IMG/VR virus record: IMGVR_UViG_3300032117_000165
Coordinates: 1 to 22,891 of that record
Length of the DNA stretch: 22,891 bases
Direction: 5' to 3' (one strand)
DNA from: a virus
Positions within the stretch are counted from its first letter, which is position 1; every line of letters begins with the position of its first letter. The translations under genes and the position numbers were made by a program. Under the pieces are notes generated by a model, which saw only the letters and a program-made list of their open reading frames with translations, was not told the origin of the DNA and made no database searches. Positions 14,577-22,077 of this stretch are shown piece after piece.

Positions 14577-15670
14577 TATCTAACAATTTTAAAAATCAAG
14601 TCACTATCTATATTTATATTCTCTTTCGTAGAAGGAAGCATAGTTTGAATTAAAAGCTTATAATACCTTTCTGGTTCCAAACCCCCCATATATAAATTAA
14701 AATAGTTATAAGTACCATCTGAACTTATCTTTGTGTAATTTTGATCAAAATCCACAACCATTTCATCAGTTTTGTAATCCTGAATTGCCCAATAAGAACT
14801 TGATGGAAGTAATAATGTATTTAAATATACTGAGGATGTTATAAATTGTCTTACTGGATAGGTGGGTCTTGTAGCTAATCTAATTCTATATTGTTGAGTT
14901 CCGTATTTAAATTCATTTTTATTATTTGCAAAATTTACAACAAAATCATCTGTTGTTACTAAAGATCCTGTTATGTAATTGCTATCATCCCATTTTATTT
15001 CTAGTGTAGGTGGATATATTGTGTGAGTATCAACGCTAAAAAATTTGGTTCTTATGTAAGATCCAGAATTATTTTCTATAGAAGTGGGAAACTTTATCAA
15101 AAATCCGTAATTTGGAGCTGAACCCGAAAACCAAGAAGACACTATGGAAGTTACATCAGCGTTAATGTCTTTATTATCCGAATAAGAAAAACTCTGAGTT
15201 GTGTAAGTTTGGTTCCAAGATCCTCCCCCAGAAATATTATAATAACTAGAACTTACCCAAGTTGTGTAAGATTGAGTTACGTACGCAGTCGGTGAATTCC
15301 AACAAACTCCGTTTATTGTATCTGGATAATCTATAAATTTACCAGTGCCCATGTCCCAAGATTGACTAATCTGACGAAATTCAAAAGAGTAAGTTGTTGA
15401 CAAATTTTCAGCTTCTGCTAAATACAATCTTAAATTAGCTACGAAAGATGATCCGGTACACAGTGATTGAATTTTTGACAAATCTGAATTAGAAAATTCG
15501 ATCAATGATCGTCTTATGTCCTCCTTCGTAGCAGCTAAGTAAGTGCCATTAGTTGTAGCGCCATAGTTTTGAACTCCTATTTCTAAAATTTCATCCAGCC
15601 CCGTGTTTTTTCCCACATCAAATGAATATATTGAAGCGTCTGCTGATGGAAATATTTTGTAAACTGCCAT
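14576..15670 (-). CDS. Tail protein with DNRLRE-like beta-sandwich
   Basis: This 364-residue protein begins MAVYKIFPSADASIYSF and GKNTGLDEILEIG, then RRSLIEFSNSDLSKIQ, VANLRLYLAEAENLS, FEFRQISQSWDMGTG, and later GFLIKFPT...TKFFSVDTHT and YPPTLEIKWDD. The order (a 'D..I' strand, RSLIeFdLs, LrLYl, W, G..I+F, PpTLeIkW) matches the DNRLRE/CBM96-type beta-sandwich, often linked to carbohydrate binding. A second beta domain (about 230-364) follows. It sits between the gp6-like wedge and the giant tail protein, so it is probably a baseplate or fibre component. Sugar binding is only inferred. Confidence 0.75.
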   Translation of the reverse strand: MAVYKIFPSADASIYSFDVGKNTGLDEILEIGVQNYGATTNGTYLAATKEDIRRSLIEFSNSDLSKIQSLCTGSSFVANLRLYLAEAENLSTTYSFEFRQISQSWDMGTGKFIDYPDTINGVCWNSPTAYVTQSYTTWVSSSYYNISGGGSWNQTYTTQSFSYSDNKDINADVTSIVSSWFSGSAPNYGFLIKFPTSIENNSGSYIRTKFFSVDTHTIYPPTLEIKWDDSNYITGSLVTTDDFVVNFANNKNEFKYGTQQYRIRLATRPTYPVRQFITSSVYLNTLLLPSSSYWAIQDYKTDEMVVDFDQNYTKISSDGTYNYFNLYMGGLEPERYYKLLIQTMLPSTKENINIDSDLIFKIVR

Positions 15671-15680
15671 GTTTTAATTA

Positions 15681-17546
15681 TTAAAAGTTAACAACTCTGC
15701 CCTGTATATCATTGTTTGGATACAATACTTCAAATATACAAGGATCCAAAGAGGGGTAAATTACATTATTCACAGTAGCTCCACTTATATCGTAAGCGTA
15801 TTGAGAATAAGTGGCCCCTGTGGGGTCAGTTAAATTTGTGATTGATATATTTTTTACAGTTTGGACCCCAGAAATTTGGTCTAATAAAGAGTAAATGTTA
15901 GTTAGTATTATTGGTTGATTTATTTGCCAATTTTCTATGTTAAAAAAATCTTGTAACGCAGTAATGCACCTGGATATGACGTCCTGACCGTTGAAGTTTG
16001 GTAGTATTACTACATCAAAATTTACTCCTATATTCACTATGTAAGCCTGTTCTATTTTAATTGCGTCTGTTAACATCCTATAATCCTGAACATAGGTTTG
16101 TATATTTTGTAAGAGCGCAGGAGTTGGTTCTGCTAGATTACCGTTAGTGTCCAATCCAAGAACGTAGAGAGTTATTAACAGAGGATTTTGTTGGGCAGGA
16201 TCCCCATTAACATAATTTGAAAATGTTTGATCATTTTTAGTAACATAGGCCTTTGAAACTTTTCCGTATATTGGTGGCATGCAAAGCACTCTAGCCAAAT
16301 AATCCTGTTGAGTTACGGCTCTCCATTGAGTTGGAAATTCAGCCAAAATATTCATTCTAAGTTCGTCAACAGTATCAGCGTCCCCTCCACCAACAGAAGA
16401 ACTAACGTTATTTGTAACTAGAGTATTTGAATATGTTGTATTTGGATTTCCAATGGCATTATAAGAAACAACTTTTGTTAATTCTCCTATTCCAACATTA
16501 GAACTAGCTCCACCGCCTGCGAGATAGCTAAACGTGATAGTAACGTTGTTGGGCGCAACACCGTAAGTTTGAGTAGTGACAAAGTCAGTGGGATCCCAAG
16601 AGCTAGATAGATAACTTAATCCTCCGCCGGTGAATCCAACACTAACATTATTAGGATTGGGTAAAACTGCAGTATCAGCCACAGAATTAATCCCAGGACC
16701 AAATTCAATTGTTAATGTGTTATTAGAAGTAAATCTTGATACAAACCTATTTGGAGCTTGAATTTTTTGTATTATGTAAGGAACTTGATTTTGGTACTGA
16801 TTTAAAGACGGATAGTTCGTCGCAGTATTGGTTACAGGAGTAAGTATGTAATCTTGAGCTAGATACGGAACTTCATACCAGTTATTTCCGTTTGAATCTA
16901 TGGCACTTATTATTGAAATAATATTACTATCGTTTATAGTAACGGTTGAAAATCTTTGTGCAGTAGAAAAAGAAAAACTTTGATTTTTTACTTGACCGGA
17001 TATGGCTTGCGTTGATTTTTGTAATAGGTAAGATGTTGGAACAGAGGACCCATTCACTTGATAAACTGATACAGTTGTTGGGTTTAAAGAGGATGATGTT
17101 GTAAAATCAATAATATTTCCCACAAAATAATACGCGGAACTATTCACGTTCGATTGAACTTGCATTCCCTGCTGTATTGTAAGGGCGTAAGAAAAATCAG
17201 GATAGGGTTGTCCTCCCACTGTTTTAGCTGGTACCTGCTGATACACATCTAAATTAACTATTGCAGCTGATGTGACTTTTGGTCGATAACCTAACATATA
17301 GGCCAATGTGTATAAATTATTTGGCTGTTTTGCATATTGAACAAATGTTTCTTGAATTTGATTGTCCAAATAAAAAGATAAAACGTCTCCAACATAAGCA
17401 GCCATTTCTATAAACATGCTACCTGGAGAAGCTTGACTAAAATCATTATATACTGTTGGATAATAAGATTGTGCGTAGCTTATTAGGTCCGCTTTAAGGG
17501 ACGAAAAATTCTTATTTAAATACGATATGTTTGGTTGATTGGGCAT
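15681..17546 (-). CDS. Baseplate wedge protein, gp6/baseplate-J-like
   Basis: This 621-residue protein matches the T4 gp6 N-terminal pattern: NKNFSSLKADLISYAQSYYP, NDFSQASPGSMFIEMAAYVG, DVLSFYLDNQIQETFVQYAK and TLAYMLGYRPKVTSAA. The centre holds DTVDELRMNILAEFPTQWRA followed by VTQQDYLARVLCMPP, the baseplate-J core 'R....(A/T)V.Q.DY', and the C-terminus has FNIENWQINQPIILTNIYSL. Gp6 forms the dimeric ring that holds the wedges of the baseplate together. The length is close to that of T4 gp6 (660). It overlaps the gp25 stop by one base, and gp25 then gp6 is the usual T4-like order. Confidence 0.9.
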   Translation of the reverse strand: MPNQPNISYLNKNFSSLKADLISYAQSYYPTVYNDFSQASPGSMFIEMAAYVGDVLSFYLDNQIQETFVQYAKQPNNLYTLAYMLGYRPKVTSAAIVNLDVYQQVPAKTVGGQPYPDFSYALTIQQGMQVQSNVNSSAYYFVGNIIDFTTSSSLNPTTVSVYQVNGSSVPTSYLLQKSTQAISGQVKNQSFSFSTAQRFSTVTINDSNIISIISAIDSNGNNWYEVPYLAQDYILTPVTNTATNYPSLNQYQNQVPYIIQKIQAPNRFVSRFTSNNTLTIEFGPGINSVADTAVLPNPNNVSVGFTGGGLSYLSSSWDPTDFVTTQTYGVAPNNVTITFSYLAGGGASSNVGIGELTKVVSYNAIGNPNTTYSNTLVTNNVSSSVGGGDADTVDELRMNILAEFPTQWRAVTQQDYLARVLCMPPIYGKVSKAYVTKNDQTFSNYVNGDPAQQNPLLITLYVLGLDTNGNLAEPTPALLQNIQTYVQDYRMLTDAIKIEQAYIVNIGVNFDVVILPNFNGQDVISRCITALQDFFNIENWQINQPIILTNIYSLLDQISGVQTVKNISITNLTDPTGATYSQYAYDISGATVNNVIYPSLDPCIFEVLYPNNDIQGRVVNF

Positions 17547-17956
17547 TAGTTTTGTATTGAAATGGTCGCTAAATCTGTTTGATTAGTACCCAATAGTACA
17601 TAATTTAAAGTTATTGTAATTATGTTATTGTCAGGATCTCCCAAAAAATTTAATTGGGTTACACTTATATTTGGAAAATATGCTTGAATTTTATTTGATA
17701 TATTGCTCTTTAAAGAAATTAAAGAATCATTTGTGATTTGATTAAAAACCATTTTTCTTAAGCCTGCACCAAAATTTGGATTAAAAGGTCTTTCTCCTGT
17801 ATCGGTTAATAAAAAATTTATTAGGTTGTATTTTATTTGTTCGGTGCTAGTATATACAGGAGTAAATGCATTGGGAGCAGAAAACGGTATTTTAACCCCC
17901 AAAGATGTGGAAGGTTTAAAATCTGTTACAGGTATTTTTACTAGTCCGTAAGCCAT
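17546..17956 (-). CDS. Baseplate wedge protein, gp25-like
   Basis: This 136-residue protein has the GPW/gp25 signature: EQIKYNLINFLLTDTGERPF followed by NPNFGAGLRKMVFNQITN, then SNISNKIQAYFPNISVTQLN and a beta tail. In T4, gp25 joins gp6 and gp53 in the wedge core and is structurally conserved from contractile phages to type VI secretion. The length is nearly that of T4 gp25 (132). AAGGAG occurs about 12 bases before the ATG but also encodes the end of the upstream gene, so it may be coincidental. Confidence 0.92.
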   Translation of the reverse strand: MAYGLVKIPVTDFKPSTSLGVKIPFSAPNAFTPVYTSTEQIKYNLINFLLTDTGERPFNPNFGAGLRKMVFNQITNDSLISLKSNISNKIQAYFPNISVTQLNFLGDPDNNIITITLNYVLLGTNQTDLATISIQN

Positions 17957-17959
17957 TTT

Positions 17960-18481
17960 TTAAATTACTCCTTTTTTCATCATTTTTTGCATGAGATCCG
18001 TAAAATCTGGAACTGCATTCACTTGAACCATTTCAACAGCAGAGCTTGGTCTTGAAGTAGCAAGCATATCCTGAACGCTTCCAACTGGCGCTTCTATGTT
18101 TTGCATGAAGCTCATAGGATCTGCGCTTTCTTCTGCTGTAGTAAAGGCTAAAGTATCCTCTTCTAACATGCCAGCAGCTGTTTCTTGCAAAAGTTGACTC
18201 ACTGGATCTCCTCCACGGAATGGTACCGCCTGTTGAAATTGCTTTGCTGGATTAAAGGGCCTAGTATTTAGGGTACCTGGAATTTTTGGTTTTTTAATTT
18301 CTTTTTCTGGTATTTCTTGAATTGTTTTTAAGCCCTTTTTTTGCGCAGATTCTAATAACCTATTCTGCTTAGCAAGTGCTTCCATTATTAAAATGGGCAT
18401 TTCCTCCCTAATGGCATTTTTTACCTCCTCTCTTATGAGAATTCTCAATTTAGCGAGTGCGCTTGTTTTTTTCTTAATCAT
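17960..18481 (-). CDS. Small tail-operon protein with N-terminal coiled coil, unknown
   Basis: This 173-residue protein has a basic N-terminal helix (KLRILIREEVKNAIREEMP, then LIMEALAKQNRLLESAQK) that should form a coiled coil. A Pro/Lys-rich linker follows (KEIKKPKIPGTL), then PVSQLLQETAAGMLEEDTL and a Met-rich end (FTDLMQKMMKKG). I recall the 'IREEVR.AIREE' helix and 'LLQETA' as features of this gene position in other T4-like phages, but not a function. It could be a small scaffold or connector for the hub-wedge junction. An ATATTTATAT element lies 3 bases upstream of the ATG, and a 27-base intergenic gap precedes it. Confidence 0.72.
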   Translation of the reverse strand: MIKKKTSALAKLRILIREEVKNAIREEMPILIMEALAKQNRLLESAQKKGLKTIQEIPEKEIKKPKIPGTLNTRPFNPAKQFQQAVPFRGGDPVSQLLQETAAGMLEEDTLAFTTAEESADPMSFMQNIEAPVGSVQDMLATSRPSSAVEMVQVNAVPDFTDLMQKMMKKGVI

Positions 18482-18484
18482 ATA

Positions 18485-18494
18485 ATATAAATAT
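18485..18494 (-). promoter_or_regulatory. ATATTTATAT element before the gene at 18481
   Basis: On the - strand ATATTTATAT ends 3 bases before the ATG. It is intergenic (18482-18508) and one mismatch from the recurring element. As a -10 box it would give a leaderless mRNA. Confidence 0.45.
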
Positions 18495-18508
18495 CAAAGT
18501 GTGCATAA

Positions 18509-20302
18509 TTAATGTCCTTGATTTGCTAGCGTTAAATTTTGTTGTAATTGAGCGCTAGAGACTGCCATGGCGGCCATCATTCTTTGTCTTAATGCATTGC
18601 CGCCCTTTTGGCTATTCACAAAAGCGTTTAATCCCAATCCAGAATTTTCGTCCGAATTTCCATTTGGATCTAATTGGGAGGTTAAATTCACCGAAAAATT
18701 TTGTGGCAAAGTATTACTTTCTAAGTAAGAAAGAGATTGTTGAATCGTGGATTGTTGACTCTGATTAAAAGCAGAACTTTGAACTTTTATCAATTTTTTA
18801 GACTCTAAAATTAGCTTAACATCATCAATTATTATGCTATCTAACGTAGCAAATGTTGGGGTGCTTTTGACAACTTCAAATCCATTTGAATCTATTGCAA
18901 TTCCATAACGTCTTGGAATATTTGTTGAACTTTTTAATAATTCTTCAGTTATTATTTGTATAGTATATCCACCAAAAGTTAAATTATTACTTGTATTTGA
19001 TTTTTGACTATTTACCACAAAATCGTTCAATTGACCAAAAACATAATTCAATTGAGATAGTGTACTTTTTAAATCATCAACAAGCCCAGGAGGTTGATTT
19101 GAACAAGATTCTAAATTTGCTATTAAAACTGCTAGAGCTTTACTTATTTTATTAACATTCAAAGATATTCCTGATATTAAGGAAACAATTTTTGTTAATA
19201 AAGAATTTATTGCTTTTAAATCCTGTTCTATTCTATCTATTAAATCATTAACACTTTTATTTATTTCGGAAAACTCTGTTGTTATTCCTACTGTAGTAAA
19301 TTCATTGGGTACTGGTAAAATCTTTAAAAAATTAACTATTACGGTAAACACCTTCATAAGTATGGTCCCTATCCTAAGATAAGTTTGCATTGTTCTAACT
19401 GTGGAAAGCACCATACTGCAATATCTTTGTACTGCTGTGCATTGATTTTGTAAGTTTTCAAGCATGGGAATTAACTTTTGTAAATCTGATCCCACAACTT
19501 TATTAACTTGTGTTATGTAACTTTGTATTTGAGCATTAGCAAAAGTTGTAACTAAATAAGTGACGGAAGATAACCCAGTTGGATTATAAATGTCTATTTT
19601 AATTATTTTTCCACACAGAGAATCTATATTATTTAAAAATCCAACAATTTTTTGATAGTCTGCTTTTATTTTATTTTGATATTGACCAGCAACTGTACCA
19701 CCAATTGGGTTGGTTTGTAAATTTTGAACAGATCCTTGTGAACTGACATAGTATTGTAAAACATTTAAAGCAACATCGAAATAATTACTAATTACAGTTA
19801 TTGCACTAAAAGAAGCTTGTATATCTACGTCCACTATAGATCCATCTATTTTTGGATCAAAAAGAACAGTCAAATCATTTACTACTACGGGTATTAATTT
19901 AGTTAATTCGGAAACATTAACCCTCTGTCCGTTAGCAGCATTGAATTGATCTATGTTCTGTTTTATTTCGTAAGCAAAATCCTGTAAAAGCCACATTTTT
20001 TTTGTTATAGCACTAGATCCTGCGAGCGGAGGGGAATTCGGATCAAATTTGTATCCATTACTATTTGTTATTATGTCAGATATGTAAGACAGTAATTGAC
20101 ACATGTCGATGCCGGCAATTACATCAACAACACCAATGACACCAATGTCCGCCAGTCTTTGAGGTACACTGATTGATCCTGTTAATTGAGCTTGCGTATA
20201 TTTTCTAGTGCCATTAAATATCTGATCTATTTGTTTATTTAGCTTACTTATTGTATTACTAGCACTATTTATTGCGTCCTCAAATATATTTGGTGCTGCC
20301 AT
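18509..20302 (-). CDS. Hub or tape-measure-like tail protein, 597 aa, unassigned
   Basis: This 597-residue, predominantly helical protein has long heptad-like helices (ASNTISKLNKQIDQIFNG, IEQDLKAINSLLTKIVSLIS, LVDDLKSTLSQLNYVFGQLN). One hydrophobic segment near 310-335 (RIGTILMKVFTVIVNFLKIL) could span a membrane, as in tape-measure proteins. Near 460 is RRYGIAIDSNGFEVVKSTPT followed by TLDSIIIDDVKLILESK. The end is Gln/Met-rich and disordered. Its position between the hub needle and the gp25/gp6 pair suggests a baseplate hub or tube-associated protein. It is short for a tape measure of a large myovirus, so a hub role (comparable to T4 gp27/gp29 in place, not in sequence) is my preference. 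Confidence 0.8.
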   Translation of the reverse strand: MAAPNIFEDAINSASNTISKLNKQIDQIFNGTRKYTQAQLTGSISVPQRLADIGVIGVVDVIAGIDMCQLLSYISDIITNSNGYKFDPNSPPLAGSSAITKKMWLLQDFAYEIKQNIDQFNAANGQRVNVSELTKLIPVVVNDLTVLFDPKIDGSIVDVDIQASFSAITVISNYFDVALNVLQYYVSSQGSVQNLQTNPIGGTVAGQYQNKIKADYQKIVGFLNNIDSLCGKIIKIDIYNPTGLSSVTYLVTTFANAQIQSYITQVNKVVGSDLQKLIPMLENLQNQCTAVQRYCSMVLSTVRTMQTYLRIGTILMKVFTVIVNFLKILPVPNEFTTVGITTEFSEINKSVNDLIDRIEQDLKAINSLLTKIVSLISGISLNVNKISKALAVLIANLESCSNQPPGLVDDLKSTLSQLNYVFGQLNDFVVNSQKSNTSNNLTFGGYTIQIITEELLKSSTNIPRRYGIAIDSNGFEVVKSTPTFATLDSIIIDDVKLILESKKLIKVQSSAFNQSQQSTIQQSLSYLESNTLPQNFSVNLTSQLDPNGNSDENSGLGLNAFVNSQKGGNALRQRMMAAMAVSSAQLQQNLTLANQGH

Positions 20303-20304
20303 TT

Positions 20305-20751
20305 TTAATCTTTGTTGCTAGTTATAAATACATTTGTCGATAAAGTAGAATTATTTATTGCATTGACTATGTCATCCAATAAGTCAGATGCGTTATTTGC
20401 TGAATCTGCCATTCCTCTGAGTGTACTTAAATCGGAATACTTTACTGATCCTGCGTCTGAAAGAAAATCCTGTAATGTTTTTACAAGCTCTGAAAGTAAA
20501 GAGATTAAAGTTTTCCCTAAAATTACTGGTTCTCCTAAAGTATCAGCATTTTTACTTCCTAAATTTATTATTGGTGAACTAAGTATAATTTTATTAGTTG
20601 CATCAAGATTTACTGTATTTTTGCTGGACAAACTTACTGCTTTATTACCAAACACAAAAACTGCATCTTCATCTGCTAATAGAGTAACTCTATCTGATGT
20701 TAATATTATTTGATTTCCAATGAATGGAAAGGTCGGTGAATACGATGCCAT
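20305..20751 (-). CDS. Tail-spike needle protein (gp5 C-terminal / gpV-like beta-prism)
   Basis: In this 148-residue protein, residues 12-67 show short alternating strands, GNQIILTSDRVTLLADEDAV, FVFGNKAVSLSSKNTVNLDA and TNKIILSSPIINLG. This is the repeat style of the triple-stranded beta-helix of T4 gp5 C-terminus, gpV and VgrG needles. A helical tail follows (LLSELVKTLQDFLSDAG), which could cap or trimerise it. It lies directly downstream (5 bases) of the OB-fold hub gene, so together they replace the single T4 gp5 polypeptide. It is predicted to form the puncturing needle at the tip of the tail. Confidence 0.72.
   Translation of the reverse strand: MASYSPTFPFIGNQIILTSDRVTLLADEDAVFVFGNKAVSLSSKNTVNLDATNKIILSSPIINLGSKNADTLGEPVILGKTLISLLSELVKTLQDFLSDAGSVKYSDLSTLRGMADSANNASDLLDDIVNAINNSTLSTNVFITSNKD
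20322..20331 (-). promoter_or_regulatory. GTATTTATAA element before the gene at 20302 (weak)
   Basis: GTATTTATAA on the - strand lies 19 bases before the ATG at 20302, in the sense orientation. It falls inside the 3' coding end of the needle gene (Val-Phe-Ile codons), so coding constraint could explain it. Confidence 0.28.
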
Positions 20752-20756
20752 TTTTA

Positions 20757-21710
20757 TTATTTTGTATTACTATTAGCTAAATTTTGTAAAGCAACTTTAT
20801 CTTGACTCACAGCATCCACTGTTTCATTAGATGTAATTACTTGTATTGAAGTTGTTATTGTATTTTGTTGTTGTAAAGTGACGTTAACACTATCAAAAGA
20901 ATCCAATGGGTACTCTCCGGTGAGTAAAGAACTTATTACAATTTTTTGACCTGCGGTTAAATATATTGATGATTTATCAGTATTTATGTCTTCAACAGTA
21001 AAAGAAAAAGGATCACTTGGATTTGATGGATCTCCTTGACCATTTCTTATTATTGTGATTGGATCACCATTATTTCCTGAATCTGACCAATGATTGGAAT
21101 TTTTCATGACAGGCGTAGTGGATCCGAATCTAATAGACGATCCAAATCTAGATTCAATTATATTGTCCCCTTCAAAAGGAGCAAGCGACCTAATTTTTGG
21201 ATTCTCTTGAAAACTATATCCTTTTGGAAATTCAAGTATTGAATTATTGGAAATAGATGACCTATTATATTGTGGTTTTGATTTTTGTTGCGAATTAAAT
21301 TGAGCGTACTCTTCTAAATTAGGAAAAGCATTATGATTGACCGCATTCCACAGAGGGAATGGTGACATATAATACAACCTTTTATTTTGATTATCATCAT
21401 TAAAGTCTGGAGAAGGTCCTTGTAAGATGTAAACTATTTCGCTTTCTAAAGGAAAATATTTAATTGCTCCGCTGTTTAATGGATAAGCAAAATCAGATAT
21501 GGTACTGATAGAAGATCGATCCGGTGAGTAAAGTATTTCAAATCGTATTTTACCAAGGTCACCGTAACCTGTAAAGTTTGGGTCAGGTATGTTTCTAATC
21601 GAATCCTTAAGAGGGCCCAATACAATGTCCTTGACCCTGGCTATTAAAAATCCTGAGCCTTTATCGCGATCTGCGTGAGTTTGAGTGTGCGGATTGTCTA
21701 AATTTGACAT
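20757..21710 (-). CDS. Baseplate hub OB-fold protein, gp5 N-terminal-like
   Basis: In this 317-residue protein, residues 20-110 fit the gp5/gpV OB-fold: GFLIARVKDIVLGPL, GKIRFEILY, FAYPLNSGAIKYFPLESEIV and RLYYMSPFPLWNAVNHNAFP. Later FEGDNIIESRFGSSIRFGST is the strand pair typical of the junction to the needle. T4 gp5 has the OB-fold, then a lysozyme domain, then the needle. Here no lysozyme domain is present and the needle is the separate next gene, so cell-wall cutting must be done elsewhere. A C-terminal part with Gln/Thr repeats (NVTLQQQNTITTSIQVITSN) may lead into the needle. It overlaps the upstream gene by one base. Confidence 0.75.
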   Translation of the reverse strand: MSNLDNPHTQTHADRDKGSGFLIARVKDIVLGPLKDSIRNIPDPNFTGYGDLGKIRFEILYSPDRSSISTISDFAYPLNSGAIKYFPLESEIVYILQGPSPDFNDDNQNKRLYYMSPFPLWNAVNHNAFPNLEEYAQFNSQQKSKPQYNRSSISNNSILEFPKGYSFQENPKIRSLAPFEGDNIIESRFGSSIRFGSTTPVMKNSNHWSDSGNNGDPITIIRNGQGDPSNPSDPFSFTVEDINTDKSSIYLTAGQKIVISSLLTGEYPLDSFDSVNVTLQQQNTITTSIQVITSNETVDAVSQDKVALQNLANSNTK

Positions 21711-22069
21711 TAATACGCTGTTATTTGCTTGGTCGTAGAAGAGTTAGTATTAACGTCTCTCATTAACTGTTCCAAATCTTTTTCTGATAGCAAATAATCA
21801 GAAGATTCGGATTCTTTTTGCGCAGCTTGCGCAGCTTTTTGAAATAATCCTAACAATTTTACAAGGGATTCATCATTTTTTAAACTTGAATCTATGAGAC
21901 CTTTTATTTGGGGCATTAGAACTATAGCATCCCCCGGACTTTCAATCATTTCCGAAATTTCAACAATCTTTGATTTTATGATGGAGTCTTGACCGTGTTG
22001 CCTATCGTACACTTCTTTTACTAAATCCGCTATTGTTTTACCTGGGAATATTTCTTTTTCGAGTTCCAT
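21710..22069 (-). CDS. Small conserved phage protein between sigma factor and hub genes
   Basis: This 119-residue, helical, acidic and soluble protein opens with MELEKEIFPGKTIADLVKEV, followed by YDRQHGQDSIIKSKI, then GDAIVLMPQIKGLIDSSLKN and DESLVKLLGLFQKAAQAAQK. The pattern 'KT..dL...iY......I...I.....I....DA..L.P.IK......KND..L.KL....Q' is one I recall from other T4-like phages at this place, without a function. The 1-nt TAATG overlap with the hub gene suggests coupled translation and a role near the hub or its assembly. Confidence 0.72.
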   Translation of the reverse strand: MELEKEIFPGKTIADLVKEVYDRQHGQDSIIKSKIVEISEMIESPGDAIVLMPQIKGLIDSSLKNDESLVKLLGLFQKAAQAAQKESESSDYLLSEKDLEQLMRDVNTNSSTTKQITAY

Positions 22070-22077
22070 ATCTATAT

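Noticed and set aside
20312-20713. A 133-codon + strand frame opposite the needle gene
   Set aside because: The - strand frame shows needle-type beta repeats and fits the operon; the + frame has no recognisable content.
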